This document shows, piece after piece, positions 1-9,268 of a stretch of 31,857 bases of DNA; the first letter of the stretch is position 1, and every line of letters starts with the position of its first letter. The translations under genes and the position numbers were made by a program. The notes under the pieces were generated by a model that had not been told where the DNA came from, searched no databases, and worked only from the letters and a program-made list of their open reading frames with translations. This DNA is from JAXLQL01 sp046331625 (GTDB lineage: Bacteria; Acidobacteriota; Terriglobia; Bryobacterales; Bryobacteraceae): positions 1 through 31,857 of the forward strand of contig JAXLQL010000052.1 in NCBI GenBank assembly GCA_046331625.1. Reading direction: 5' to 3'.

Positions 1-501
1 AATCTTCGCGATGTCGAGGCGGCGCCAGCGCAAATCGGCGACAACGAACTCGCGTTCGCGCCAGTCGTTCGAGGCTGGGTCGGATTGATCACCGGCAATC
101 CACGATCCATCGCCGAGTTGCAGAATCAAGCGCAGTTCGCGGAAACCGGCTTGATGCGAGCGCCAGCGGATGCGAGCCTGGCCCGTGAGGTCCACTTGCT
201 TCGACTTGTGACGCAGGCTCAGCGCCCAGTTTCCGGTCGTTTCGCCGGACCATATATAGAAAGGATCGTCGGCGGGCTGGTCATGGTGACTCTTCTTGAT
301 TCCCGCCTTGCCTGGTCCGTGCAGTGACAGGATCAGGTTGTCGTTGGCGACGTGTGCCTGCGTCACGGGCTTCTCGGCTGGAGTCTCTTTCCAATCCTCG
401 CGAAAGAACAACGGCGGCCGTTGGGAGTCTTTTGGGCGCTGGGCCTGAGACACGGCTGTTAGGATTGTGAGAGTCACCGCAAAAAACAGTTTGCGCGGCA
501 C
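1..501 (-). CDS. Secreted protein of unknown function, 5' part only
   Basis: Reading leftward from a GTG at 501-499, an open frame runs off the left edge of the window (167 codons seen). The frame upstream of the GTG is closed by a TAA two codons away, so the GTG is the only sensible start. The first 20 or so residues (PRKLFFAVTLTILTAVSQAQ) form a signal peptide. After it come FFREDWKETPAE and a run of alternating polar and aromatic residues (FYIWSGETTGNWALSLRHK, then RIRWRSHQAGFRELRLILQL), which suggests a beta-sandwich of the kind seen in extracellular carbohydrate-binding or DUF1080-like proteins. I do not recognise the family with confidence. Its start lies only 27 bases from the divergent start at 529, so the two promoters must reach into each other's coding sequence. 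Confidence 0.7.
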   Translation of the reverse strand, partial: MPRKLFFAVTLTILTAVSQAQRPKDSQRPPLFFREDWKETPAEKPVTQAHVANDNLILSLHGPGKAGIKKSHHDQPADDPFYIWSGETTGNWALSLRHKSKQVDLTGQARIRWRSHQAGFRELRLILQLGDGSWIAGDQSDPASNDWREREFVVADLRWRRLDIAKI

Positions 502-528
502 TTGTTTAATGTAGCATCAGGAGCATCG

Positions 529-1506
529 ATGAAGGCTTGGCAGGTTCATACGTGGGGCGGCCCGGAAACATTGCGTTTCGAAGAGGTAGCGGATCCCGTG
601 CCAGCGGCGGGGCAGGTGCTGATTCGCACCCGTGCGGCGAGCCTCAACTTCTACGATTTGCTGCAGATCGAAGGCAAGTATCAGGTGAAGCCGCCGCTTC
701 CGTTCGCTCCGGGCGGTGAGGTGGCGGGCATCGTGGAGCGAGTGGGTGAAGGCGTCACGCACCTGAAGCCCGGTGATCACGCCGTGGGTGTGCCTTTCGT
801 GGGCGGCATGGCGCAGTTGACGCTTTCGCCGGCTCAATGCACCTTCGCGTTGCCGCGCGGGATGAGCTTTGCCGAAGGCGCCGCGCTCCCGGTGGTGTAT
901 CAAACTTCGTTCTTCGCGTTGAAGGATCGCGGCGCGCTACGCGAGGGCGAGTGGCTGCTGGTGCACGCGGGCGCGAGCGGCGTAGGCATGTCGGCGATTC
1001 AGTTGGGCCGCGCATGGGGCGCGCGCATCATCGCAACAGCTGGCAGCGCGGAGAAGCTCGCGTTCGCCAAGGCGCAAGGCGCCGAGATCGCGATCGACTA
1101 CAACGACGCCACCTGGGTGGATCAAGTGAAGCAGATCACGCGGGGGCGCGGAGCGGACGTGATCTATGATCCGGTGGGCGGCGACGTATTCGATCTCTCG
1201 ACGAAGTGCATCGCGCCACTGGGCCGCATTTTGGTGGTGGGCTTCGCGAGCGGGCGGATCCCTTCGGTGGCGGCGAATCGGGTGTTGCTCAAGAACATGT
1301 CAGTGGTCGGGGTGCTGTGGGGCAATCACATTCAGGCGCATCCGGAATACGCGAGCGCGACGCATGCAGAATTAGCTCGGATGTATGAGGCGGGATTGAT
1401 TCGTCCGGTGGTGCCGCGGGCGTTCGGGTTCGGAGAGTTGAAGGAAGCTTTCGCGGAGATGGCAGGGCGACGAGTGATGGGGAAGGTCGTGGTGGAGATC
1501 GGGTAA
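529..1506 (+). CDS. NADPH:quinone oxidoreductase, zinc-independent MDR family
   Basis: The 325-residue protein has the full medium-chain dehydrogenase/reductase layout. An N-terminal GroES-like domain opens MKAWQVHTWGGPETL and contains NFYDLLQIEGKY and PFAPGGEVAGIVERVG. A Rossmann domain follows, with the glycine motif HAGASGVGMSAIQL at about residues 146-159 and a typical AGSAEKLAFAKAQGA second strand. Zinc-binding cysteines and histidines are absent, which fits the quinone reductase branch. The family reduces quinones or enones with NADPH in the cytoplasm; the substrate here is unknown. I chose the ATG at 529 because AGGAG lies five bases upstream; an in-frame TTG at 502 would add nine residues without a better ribosome site. 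It stands alone, converging on the DUF1501 gene. Confidence 0.9.
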   Translation: MKAWQVHTWGGPETLRFEEVADPVPAAGQVLIRTRAASLNFYDLLQIEGKYQVKPPLPFAPGGEVAGIVERVGEGVTHLKPGDHAVGVPFVGGMAQLTLSPAQCTFALPRGMSFAEGAALPVVYQTSFFALKDRGALREGEWLLVHAGASGVGMSAIQLGRAWGARIIATAGSAEKLAFAKAQGAEIAIDYNDATWVDQVKQITRGRGADVIYDPVGGDVFDLSTKCIAPLGRILVVGFASGRIPSVAANRVLLKNMSVVGVLWGNHIQAHPEYASATHAELARMYEAGLIRPVVPRAFGFGELKEAFAEMAGRRVMGKVVVEIG

Positions 1507-1507
1507 G

Positions 1508-1535
1508 GCGGGATTGAAACCCGTGTGGCTGGGCC
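1508..1535. repeat. Decayed copy of a double-hairpin intergenic repeat, possible terminator
   Basis: Right after the stop of the quinone oxidoreductase gene lies GCGGGATTGAAACCCGTG followed by TGGCTGGGCC. It matches the reverse complement of the dyad element at 24746-24779 with several changes. The small GGG...CCC stem could serve as a terminator between these convergent genes. Confidence 0.4.
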
Positions 1536-1600
1536 AATCCAAGATCCTGAAACTCGCAGAGCCGCACCACGTTCGTACGGATTGGGGACTGATCCGCTGT

Positions 1601-3025
1601 CTAAGCCAGCGCCTTCTCGATGATGCGGCGTTCGAGCACGCCAGTCAGCTTTTGGTCGAGCCCCTGGTAGAAGTAGCTCAGCTTGTGGTAGTCGAGCCCC
1701 ATCAGTTTGAGAACCGTCGCGTGGAGATCGGATACATGCACGCGATCCTCGATAGCCGCGAATCCGAGTTCATCGGTAGCGCCGATCGCTTGCCCGCCTT
1801 TCACGCCCGCACCGGCGAGCCACATCGAGAAGCCATGCCAATCGTGGTCGCGACCGGGTTTGTTCACACCTTCGCTCGTCGGTGTTCGTCCGAATTCCCC
1901 GCCCCACACGAGGAGCGTCTGGTCCCACAGGCCCGTGCGCTTGAGATCGGTCATGAGCGCGGCGATCGGCTGATCCGTTTCGCCCGCGTGGAGCGTGTGG
2001 TTACGGATGCAGTCATTGTGGCCATCCCAGGTGTCTTCGATGTGGCCGCCGCCGGAGTAAAGCTGCACGAAGCGTACCCCGCGTTCCAGCAGCCGGCGCG
2101 TGATGAGGCACTTGCGACCGAAGTCGGCGGTGAGCGGATTGTCCAGCCCAAAGAGCTTGCGTGAGGACTCGGGCTCGCGCGCCAAGTCCACCGCTTCGGC
2201 GGCAGCCGTCTGCATCGAGTAAGCAAGCTCGTAACTGAGGATGCGTGCACTCAATTCGGACTCGCGAGGATGCGAGCTGGCGTGCTCTTCGTTCAAGCCT
2301 TTTAGCAGATCGAGCGACCCGCGTTGCGTAGCCGGTGCCACGCCACGTGGCGTTTCGAGATCGAGCAGAGGAGCTCCCGCACTGCGGAAGATGGTGCCCT
2401 GGTAGGCGGCAGGCATGTAGCCAGCGGTCCAGTTCGAAGGGCCCGCGATGGGTCCGCCACGCGGGTCTGTCATCACGACGAACGAAGGCAGACTCTCATT
2501 CTCAGTGCCGAGTCCATAGCTCAACCACGCGCCGAGCGCCGGTCGCCCGATGAGAATGTGGCCGGTATTCATCTGCAGGCATCCGGATGCATGCGCGGCA
2601 GTGTCGGTATGCATGGACCGGATCACGCACAGGTCGTCAGCGAACTTGGCCACGTTCGGGAAGAGGTTCGAGATGGGCAGCCCGCTCTGACCGTGTTGCT
2701 TGAACGGGAACGGACTCTTCATCAGGTAGCCGATGGGCCGCCCATTCGATCCGACCGTCAACGGACCCTTGTACGCCTCGCCGTGATGCTTGTCGAGTTC
2801 GGGCTTGGGATCGAACGTATCCACCTGGCTCGGCGCACCGTTCATGAATAGGAACACGCAGTGCTTTGCCTTGGCGGGAAAATGTGGTTGCTTCTTCGCA
2901 AGCAGCGACGCCGTTGCGGCCTGGGCCTGCGCGGTGGAGAAGAATCCGTCGCGTGAGAGCGCGTCGAACAAGCCGAGGCTGAAGAATCCGGCGGTGGCGC
3001 GGTGCAGGTATTCGCGGCGAGTCAT
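1601..3025 (-). CDS. DUF1501 family protein with Tat-type signal
   Basis: The 474-residue protein begins with a twin-arginine signal (TRREYLHRA, then a hydrophobic stretch to TAQAQA), so it is probably exported folded. Typical DUF1501 blocks follow: HCVFLFMNGAPSQVDTFDPK at about 55-74, IRSMHTDTAAHASG, TLLVWGGEFGRTP, and GRDHDWHGFSMWLAGAG near 395. The family has an alkaline phosphatase/sulfatase-like fold and is abundant in Planctomycetes, Verrucomicrobia and Acidobacteria, but its substrate is not established. The gene lies 12 bases downstream of the DUF1549/DUF1553 gene, and the two almost always travel together, so they form one transcription unit. Length and both ends look intact. Confidence 0.92.
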   Translation of the reverse strand: MTRREYLHRATAGFFSLGLFDALSRDGFFSTAQAQAATASLLAKKQPHFPAKAKHCVFLFMNGAPSQVDTFDPKPELDKHHGEAYKGPLTVGSNGRPIGYLMKSPFPFKQHGQSGLPISNLFPNVAKFADDLCVIRSMHTDTAAHASGCLQMNTGHILIGRPALGAWLSYGLGTENESLPSFVVMTDPRGGPIAGPSNWTAGYMPAAYQGTIFRSAGAPLLDLETPRGVAPATQRGSLDLLKGLNEEHASSHPRESELSARILSYELAYSMQTAAAEAVDLAREPESSRKLFGLDNPLTADFGRKCLITRRLLERGVRFVQLYSGGGHIEDTWDGHNDCIRNHTLHAGETDQPIAALMTDLKRTGLWDQTLLVWGGEFGRTPTSEGVNKPGRDHDWHGFSMWLAGAGVKGGQAIGATDELGFAAIEDRVHVSDLHATVLKLMGLDYHKLSYFYQGLDQKLTGVLERRIIEKALA

Positions 3026-3037
3026 GATGGCGCTCCT

Positions 3038-5294
3038 TCAGTCGGGATAGACGAATTCGTTCAGGTTCAGAATCACGCGGGCGAGTTGCTCGAGCGGCTC
3101 TCGTTCGAGAAAGACGCGCATCTTGATAGCTTCCTGGCCGGTGGGCTTTCGCGCGAGCGCGAGCCGATAGGCGAGTTCCACTTGCTTGGCGGAGTCGGCC
3201 CCGGCTTCGTTGCGCAAGCGATCGGCGAACGCGCGAGCCTGGGCGTTGACGAACTCGCCGTTGAACAACGTCAGCGCTTGCGGGGCAACACTCGTGGTGA
3301 GGCGCTGGGCCGACGAGCGCGTGGTATCGCACAGGTCGAGCACGTCGAGCATCGGCACGATCATCGAGCGCTTGAGGAACGCGTACACCGTGCGCCGGTT
3401 GCGTTCAGGCTCGGGAGAGTTCTTCCAGATCTTGTCTGGATCGCTCGAGCCGGTGAGCGCAGCTTCGGGAATCTCGGGATACATGCTCTCGCCGCCCATC
3501 TTGGCGTTGAGCTTGCCGCTCACTTCGAGCATCGAATCGCGGATCGCTTCTGCTTCGAGCCGTTTGTAGGGGAAGCGCCACAGAAGGCGATTCTCGGGAT
3601 CGGCCGCGGCGTACTGTTCGTTCGAGAGCTTGCTCATACGATACGTGTTGCTCGCGAGGATGAGGCGATGAAGCTTCTTGAATGACCAGCCATTCTCCAT
3701 GAACCACGTGGCGAGCCAATCGAGCAGTTCCGGATGCGTGGGCTTCTGCCCGAGCTTTCCGAAGTCGCTCGGTGTGCGGACCAAGCCTTCACCGAAGTGG
3801 AACTGCCACACGCGATTCACGATCACGCGCGCGGTGAGCGGATTGTCGCGCGAGGCGAGCCAACGCGCGAGGGTGAGACGGCGGAGAGAAGTGCGCTCGC
3901 TTGACGGGGGAAATGCGGGCTGCTCGTGCACGAGCACGGCAGGCACGGCGGGAGGCACTTCGGGTCCGGGCCGAGAGGCCTTGCCGCGAATCAGCAGATG
4001 CGTCTTCGGAGCATCGGGCGAAGGTTCGTGCAGGAAATATCCGCGGGGGACGGCTTTGATTTGCGCGCTGAGCGAGTCCGCGGCGGCGCGGCAGGTCACT
4101 CACGGCGCCAGTGAGGCGAAACTCGGCGGCGGCGAGCACGGCTTCTTCGGCGATGGATTTTTCTGCGGCAGCGACTTCAGCGAGAACGGGGCTCGCGCCC
4201 ACGGGGAGCGTGAGCTCCGTGCGGCCCTTCTGCGGACGCTTCAGTCCGTTGAAGACGGCGACCATGCTGTAGTAATCCTGCGCGGTGAGCGGATCGAATT
4301 TGTGATTGTGGCAGCGCGCGCATCCGAGCGTGAGGCCGAGGAAGACTTGCGAGGTGGTGCTGACGATGTCGTCGAGTTGGTCAAAACGGTCTTCGGCGAA
4401 GTCGGCGGGTTCGTCGTCCCAGGGACCGAGGCGATTGTATCCGAGCGCTACGAGCGTTTCGGCAGTGGGGTTGTCGACTTCATCGCCAGCGAGTTGCTCG
4501 GCGATGAAACGATCGAACGGCGTGTCCTTATTGAAAGCGCCGATGACGTAGTCGCGATAGCGCCACGCTTCGGGTTTGGCGCCATCGCGCTCGTAGCCAT
4601 TGGACTCTGCGTAACGCACGAGGTCGAGCCAATGGCGCCCCCAGCGTTCGCCGTACGTCGGCCGTTCGAGCAGGCGATTCACGAGCGCTTCCACATCTGG
4701 ATTGCGCGAGAAGACGTCTTGCTCGGCGAGCGTGGGCGGGAGTCCGGTGAGATCGAGATGGATGCGGCGCAGCAACTGCACCGGTTGCGCGGCGGCGGCC
4801 GGCTGCCATCCTTTCTCTTCGAGCTTGGCAAGCACGAACGCGTCGATCGGATTCCGAACCCACGCGGCATTCTTCGGCTTCGGCGGCGTGATCTTCGCGA
4901 CCGGTTGAAACGACCAGTGCTCACTGCGAGGCTTCGTCTCAGCGACGGGCGCGGACTGCGCACCGAACGGAGCGCCTTCGTCGATCCAACGCGAGAGTAA
5001 CGCGACTTCTGTTTCCGAGAGTCGCGGGCCTTTCGGCGGCATGACGATTTCCTTGTCGCGTCCGGAGACGTAGCGGATGAGGATGCTCTCGGCAGCGCGG
5101 CCAGGCACGATGGAGGGTGCGCCGGAGTCTCCGCCTTTGAGGGCTGCATCGCGGGAGTCGAGCCGGAGCCCGTGCATGGCGAGCTTCGCGCCGTGGCAAC
5201 CGAGACAGCGTTTTTCGAGCAAAGGCTTGATCTCGGTGGCGAAGTCAGCCGCAACAGCCGTGGACACGACGGCGAGCGCGAAAAAGTGCCTCAT
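3038..5294 (-). pseudogene. Planctomycete-type cytochrome (PSCyt1/DUF1549/DUF1553), split by a frameshift
   Basis: Two overlapping leftward frames together encode one protein of about 750 residues. The upstream frame (from ATG 5294) has a signal peptide, a haem-binding CLGCH at residues 30-34, then DUF1549 (RRIHLDLTGLPPT, RYAESNGYERDG, and a second motif CARCHNHKFDPL). It loses similarity after about position 4100 and runs on as arginine-rich sequence to 3789. The DUF1553 half (NPLTARVIVNRVWQFHFGEG, FGKLGQKPTHPELLDWLA) lies in the +1 frame from about 4099 to 3038. That frame has a TGA directly before 4099, so the shift must fall between about 4099 and 4070. The GC run around 4079-4083 is the likeliest place; removing one G would restore the frame. 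It may be a sequencing error or a real mutation. The family is thought to be a periplasmic cytochrome partner of DUF1501 proteins. Confidence 0.88.
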
Positions 5295-5432
5295 TCGTCC
5301 ATAACGTATCACGATTGAGCGGCTCGAGCGGCGGCTTGTAGTGCCGCGTTGGTGCTCGAAACCTTCGAGCGGCCAGCCAGCCCGCCGGTCCTCATCAACA
5401 GTCGCGACGGGAGGGTTTGGAAATCGTTGCGA

Positions 5433-6554
5433 TCACCGCCGCGCTCCGGCCAGCATCTGGAGGATCGTTTGGTAGGCGAGCAGATCCACGTTGCGATTCG
5501 GCTCCCGGTCAATATTGGCATTCTTGTGCGCCACCACAAGATCCATCGCCGGCAGCACGGTGATGTACTGCCCGTCCGTTCCCATCGCCGTGAACGATGC
5601 CGTGAACGGTGTCCAGGCAGCCGAGGAATTGCCAATTGGTGCGTCCCATACCCACCACAGCACGCCGTACCCCCAACGCGAAACCGTCCCCCCCATCTCG
5701 CGCCGTAGCGGCAAAGGCCAAGTCTTGTCGGCCGGCGTAACAACCTCGGTCAAGTACTCACTCCATCCTTTCGGCAGCACGTACCGGCCTTTCCACTGCC
5801 CAAAGCGAGCCATGAGGAGACCCAAGCGCGCCATGTCTCGCGTCGAGAGGTACATGGCGTACTCGGGATGCACGGAGATCCTTTTTTCCGGCGTCGTCTG
5901 AATCTTCTTTTGCTTGCCGGCGTCGTAGTCTTGCATGCCCAGTGGACGGGCCAGATCGGTTTCGAGCGCCGCGTAGATGCTCTGCCCGGCAATCTTCTCG
6001 AACGCCGTCCCGGCAGCGTTGAAGTCCCAATTGTCGTAGGAAAAGTGCGTGCCAGGCTGCACGGTTCCTTTTCGAGGGCTCTCAGAATAGGCATCGCCGA
6101 AGTAGATCCCAGAGCGGGCTTGTAGCACGTCCTGAAGCGTCGCTGACTCTTCGACCTTTCGGAACGGCTCCAAGTCGTCCAGCCCCAACTGCTTGACGGT
6201 GGCGTGTAGCAGCTTCGGTTCTTTGGCTATGTACTTGCCGAACAACATACCGAGGATGCTCTTGCGCACCGATGCGACTTTGCTGGTCTGCGCCACGTCG
6301 CCATACTCGAACAGCACGCGACCGCCGGTGATCGCCAGCATCCCTGTGGTTTCCTGCGTCTTCAGCCACGCACTCAGGATCTTCAACCGTTCGCTCGAGT
6401 AGCCTGCCGATTCGGGGCTGGCCACCTTCTCCCAGTCCCTCTCGGGATAAGTGGAGCCCTGCGGCGGAACATATTCGGAAGGCCGATGGAACACGGGGTC
6501 CTGGGCAAAGACCCCACAGGCGAAAAGTATCGACAACCCGCGCTGGCGTATCAC
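5433..6554 (-). CDS. Secreted serine hydrolase, class C beta-lactamase-like family
   Basis: The 373-residue protein carries the beta-lactamase/DD-peptidase fold signatures. The nucleophile motif is SVRK (S95, K98), followed by a YxN motif as SYDNWDF (Y173, N175), and AMGTDGQYI near the C-terminus takes the place of the KTG box. Family members are usually esterases or peptidases rather than true antibiotic resistance enzymes; the substrate cannot be read from sequence. A short N-terminal hydrophobic stretch (LSILFACGVFAQ) suggests export. The start is GTG at 6554, because a TGA lies two codons upstream in frame. It stands alone, 138 bases upstream of the cytochrome gene start, and no clear promoter was seen. 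Confidence 0.85.
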   Translation of the reverse strand: MIRQRGLSILFACGVFAQDPVFHRPSEYVPPQGSTYPERDWEKVASPESAGYSSERLKILSAWLKTQETTGMLAITGGRVLFEYGDVAQTSKVASVRKSILGMLFGKYIAKEPKLLHATVKQLGLDDLEPFRKVEESATLQDVLQARSGIYFGDAYSESPRKGTVQPGTHFSYDNWDFNAAGTAFEKIAGQSIYAALETDLARPLGMQDYDAGKQKKIQTTPEKRISVHPEYAMYLSTRDMARLGLLMARFGQWKGRYVLPKGWSEYLTEVVTPADKTWPLPLRREMGGTVSRWGYGVLWWVWDAPIGNSSAAWTPFTASFTAMGTDGQYITVLPAMDLVVAHKNANIDREPNRNVDLLAYQTILQMLAGARR

Positions 6555-6618
6555 GTGTCAATGATACGCCGGGCCGTTTGGCATTCGCCGTATTGTGCCG
6601 CTCGAAGGACGGCCTGGC

Positions 6619-8679
6619 TCAGCGAGGGGTGCTGAACGGCGGAAACGCATAGGAAGGCCGGCGCGCAAATCGGCGGACGCGAGCCTTGCAACTGACGCTC
6701 GCCGACGGCGGAAGCTTCACGCGAAACCACGGCCCGTTCGCTGTGAGACTGCGAGTTCCCTTGCGGACGGGAGCGATGTAGGAGTGCTCGGGTTGATCGG
6801 GATCACGGTCGAGCCGGACCGTGTACTCTACCTGCTCGAATTCGTCTTGCCCGTACATGCCCGCCTGCACGATCGCCTCCCGCGGCGCAGACGCGCTGAC
6901 GTTTACGAGCTCGAACTCTATTTCGCCCGCGCGCACCTTGCGCACGAGCGCGGCCACGTCTTGGGGAAGCCCGGGGCGGCGGCGTTCCGCATCGAAATAG
7001 CGCAGATGCGATTTCACCAATCCGCCGTTGTAGACCTGCTGCGGAGCGCCTCCGGTGAGTTGCAGCAACGCTTCCGTGGTGACCGGATTCACTGTGTGCC
7101 AATGATGCTTCTCCGCGTTGCGGATATCTGGCGCGGCGGGCGCTTTCTCCACGCGCGGATCGTACACCTGCAGAACCTTGCCTTCACGGATCCAGCGCAG
7201 ACGTTGCGCCATCTGCCCGAGGCTCACGCGCAGGATCGCTTCCGGATATCCGGGATTCTCGCCCGCGAGGAAGCGCAGCCAAGGCGCCTCGTGACCGTTG
7301 TCTTCTTTGGTGCGGGTGTCGATCACTTCGCGCCAATCGGCGCGGCCGTACTCGTCGCAATGGAGACAATCATCGAAGGCTTCTGGCGCGCGTGAATGGC
7401 CTCGCGATGGGAAGGGCACGCCCGTGGCACGATGCCAGTCGACACGGTTGGCGCGGCGCACGCGTTCGATGCGTGCTTCGTCGGCGGGGTCGAGTGAAGC
7501 GGACCACAGCGACGCGAGAAACGAAATGTCCATGGGTTGGAAGGCGAACCATCCGGCGTCGCGGCGCTTGTAAGGCACGAGAAACGCGCCCTTGTAGTCG
7601 CGGCCCGCAGCGAGAATGCGATCCATGGTGGAGCGCGGCAAGTCAAGATAACGAGCATCGCCTTTGCTCGCCAGGCGCGCGTTTTCGGCAGCGGCTTGCA
7701 GCGCCAGGCCGATGCTGTAGTAACCGTGCGGGAATCGCCAGCCGTAGTAGCCGCCCCACCATTTGCCGTCGAGCAGTTCGCCGACTTTGCCCGAAGGACC
7801 CACGTTGTCCGGAACGAGACCGCCGTTGGCGCGTGCGCGTTCGAGCCATGCGCCGGCGTATTCGCGGACCCACGCGGCGTACTTCGCGTCTCCCGTGAGG
7901 AGCCACGCGTGTGTGACGAGCGCAGTGGCGGCAAGGTTGGCGGGCACGTCGCCTTGTTGCATCCGCGTGGCCACGGCTTCGCCCATTTTGCGCGCGTTGG
8001 CGGGATCTTTGAGGTCATCGTATTTCGTGATGCCGGGCACGCCTTCGAGCGGGAGCCCGTAGCTCGCCATGCCGAGCGACCATCCGATCGGCGAGGCCGT
8101 ATCGCGCGAACCGAATACGGGACCGAGACTCCCGGTGATGGGCGAGACGATCATGCGCTTGGAGGAGTCCCAGTTGCGAGCTTCGGGATCTTCGCCCGTG
8201 TAGAAGCTCGCGTAGAGGCGCGTGCGCTCGAGGTTCACGGCGTCGGCAGGATCGGCGAGCGCGAGCGAGTGGAACAGCAGGAGGCCTTCGATGATGTGGA
8301 ACCAGTCGAGCGATTTGGGGAAGTCGCGATGGAGGAGGCCGAAGTCGCGATCGAGTTGGCGAAGAGTGCCGTTCCAGGCGCGGAGGGAAAGGCCACGGAG
8401 GCGATCGTCGCCACCAAGGGCGTAGAGGACTGGCCAGTTGTAGAAGCTCTCGGGGAGGTCGTCAAAGCGGGCGCCGGGTCCTGAAGTGCGCCAGATGAGC
8501 GAGCCGTCGGGGTCCTGGTAGCGGGCGGAGAATTCGATGGCGGCGGCGCTCGATTGATCGATCAGGTGGCGTTGGAGGAGCGCCCAGGCGGGAGGGGACG
8601 TGGGGACGGTGGCTTCGATGGTGGGGATGTCCGCGGCGAGCGCGAGGAGGGGCGTGAGGAGGAACGAGGTCCGGAACAT
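6619..8679 (-). CDS. Large secreted protein, probable alpha-helical toroid fold, function unknown
   Basis: The 686-residue protein starts with a clear signal peptide (MFRTSFLLTPLLALAA). The body is rich in helices and repeated aromatic stretches such as LPESFYNWPVLYALGG, SLDWFHIIEGLLLFHSLAL, GKWWGGYYGWRFPHGYYS and GWFAFQPMDISFLASLW. These recall (alpha/alpha)6-toroid glycoside hydrolases and lyases. The C-terminal 130 residues look like a beta-rich add-on. I do not recognise a named family. Related secreted proteins are common in Bryobacterales and planctomycetes, where polysaccharide breakdown is the usual guess. The 5' end of this gene is the source of the decayed copy at 11256-11390, so it marks one breakpoint of the local duplication. 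Confidence 0.8.
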   Translation of the reverse strand: MFRTSFLLTPLLALAADIPTIEATVPTSPPAWALLQRHLIDQSSAAAIEFSARYQDPDGSLIWRTSGPGARFDDLPESFYNWPVLYALGGDDRLRGLSLRAWNGTLRQLDRDFGLLHRDFPKSLDWFHIIEGLLLFHSLALADPADAVNLERTRLYASFYTGEDPEARNWDSSKRMIVSPITGSLGPVFGSRDTASPIGWSLGMASYGLPLEGVPGITKYDDLKDPANARKMGEAVATRMQQGDVPANLAATALVTHAWLLTGDAKYAAWVREYAGAWLERARANGGLVPDNVGPSGKVGELLDGKWWGGYYGWRFPHGYYSIGLALQAAAENARLASKGDARYLDLPRSTMDRILAAGRDYKGAFLVPYKRRDAGWFAFQPMDISFLASLWSASLDPADEARIERVRRANRVDWHRATGVPFPSRGHSRAPEAFDDCLHCDEYGRADWREVIDTRTKEDNGHEAPWLRFLAGENPGYPEAILRVSLGQMAQRLRWIREGKVLQVYDPRVEKAPAAPDIRNAEKHHWHTVNPVTTEALLQLTGGAPQQVYNGGLVKSHLRYFDAERRRPGLPQDVAALVRKVRAGEIEFELVNVSASAPREAIVQAGMYGQDEFEQVEYTVRLDRDPDQPEHSYIAPVRKGTRSLTANGPWFRVKLPPSASVSCKARVRRFARRPSYAFPPFSTPR

Positions 8680-8696
8680 CTCGATAGCATCATGTC

Positions 8697-8839
8697 ATGG
8701 CTCGAAAGCCGGTGGCGATGACACTTGCCAGCGGTTCTACGGAGCCAGGTGACAAGCGGCGGGACGCGGAAATTCGCATTTGGTCTCGGTCGCGATGGTG
8801 GCCGGGATGGTCGCGATGAAGGCGCTCGCGCGGAAGAAA
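8697..8839 (+). pseudogene. Collapsed relic of a hicB-hicA pair
   Basis: The first eleven codons (MARKPVAMTLA) match the start of the intact hicB at 11406 (MASKPLAMSLA), and the flanking bases back into the 6619-8679 gene also match. After about 8730 the match jumps to the end of hicA: cgatggtggccgggatg resembles the codons for DGWPD, and gtcgcgatgaaggcgctcg resembles those for VAMKVLA. The rest of hicB and most of hicA are missing. No usable reading frame remains. This is the mirror image of the second locus, where hicBA is whole and the neighbouring gene is the relic. Confidence 0.65.
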
Positions 8840-8844
8840 GCGAA

Positions 8845-9063
8845 TCAAGCAACCTGCAAATCTACGTAAGCGACCTCGGTGGAAGGTTCGGGAATTGATT
8901 CTCCGTCTTCGAGCATGCCTTCCAGGTGCAGTTCGATGGCTTCCCGAATGTTCCGCTCAATTTCTTCGACGGTCCTCCCCGTGGTGATGCATCCCGGTAA
9001 ATCGGGAACATAGGCGGACAAGTTGTCCCGGCCCCGCTCAATCACAACAGCGTATTTTTTCAC
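8845..9063 (-). CDS. hicB: HicB-family antitoxin, short form
   Basis: This 72-residue protein (MKKYAVVIERGRDNLSAYVP onwards, then DLPGCITTGRTVEEIERNIR) is a textbook HicB partial RNase H fold: a beta hairpin with a DLPGC turn, followed by an amphipathic helix. It lacks the C-terminal DNA-binding helix-turn-helix or ribbon-helix-helix found in longer HicB proteins. Its start overlaps the end of hicA by four bases, so the two are translated together. HicB binds and silences the HicA ribonuclease, and the complex normally represses its own promoter; how a short HicB does this is less clear. Confidence 0.9.
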   Translation of the reverse strand: MKKYAVVIERGRDNLSAYVPDLPGCITTGRTVEEIERNIREAIELHLEGMLEDGESIPEPSTEVAYVDLQVA

Positions 9064-9254
9064 GGCTTCTCTCTCAACCCGGCCTGGTTCAGAATGCTCT
9101 TGAGCGTATCGGGATGTACATCGTCATTCAGGTGACCTGGAATCGTCACACGCCCCGGCTTCTGTGAGTGCTTATACTGGCGATGACTCCCCTTCGTCTT
9201 CACGTGTCTCCAGCCGTCTCTTTCGACGTTCCTGATGAGGTCACGAACCTTCAT
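9060..9254 (-). CDS. hicA: HicA-family mRNA interferase toxin
   Basis: The protein is 64 residues from the ATG at 9254 (MKVRDLIRNVERDGW); a TTG at 9266 would add four residues. It has the small double-stranded-RNA-binding-like HicA fold with the catalytic histidine in GSHRQYKH (H24) and a second conserved block RVTIPGH. HicA cleaves mRNA when not held by HicB. Toxin comes first in this operon, the usual order for hicAB. The open reading frame looks intact, so the pair is probably functional. A promoter-like sequence lies at 9269-9297. Confidence 0.9.
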   Translation of the reverse strand: MKVRDLIRNVERDGWRHVKTKGSHRQYKHSQKPGRVTIPGHLNDDVHPDTLKSILNQAGLREKP

Positions 9255-9268
9255 CTCGTTGAACAACC

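Noticed and set aside
4070..4110. Programmed frameshift in the cytochrome gene
   Set aside because: No slippery heptamer or following structure was evident. A plain one-base indel in a GC run is simpler, and the family is normally in one frame.
5433..6554. True beta-lactamase conferring antibiotic resistance
   Set aside because: The SxxK and YxN motifs are shared by many esterases and peptidases of this fold, and the KTG box is replaced. Nothing supports antibiotic hydrolysis.
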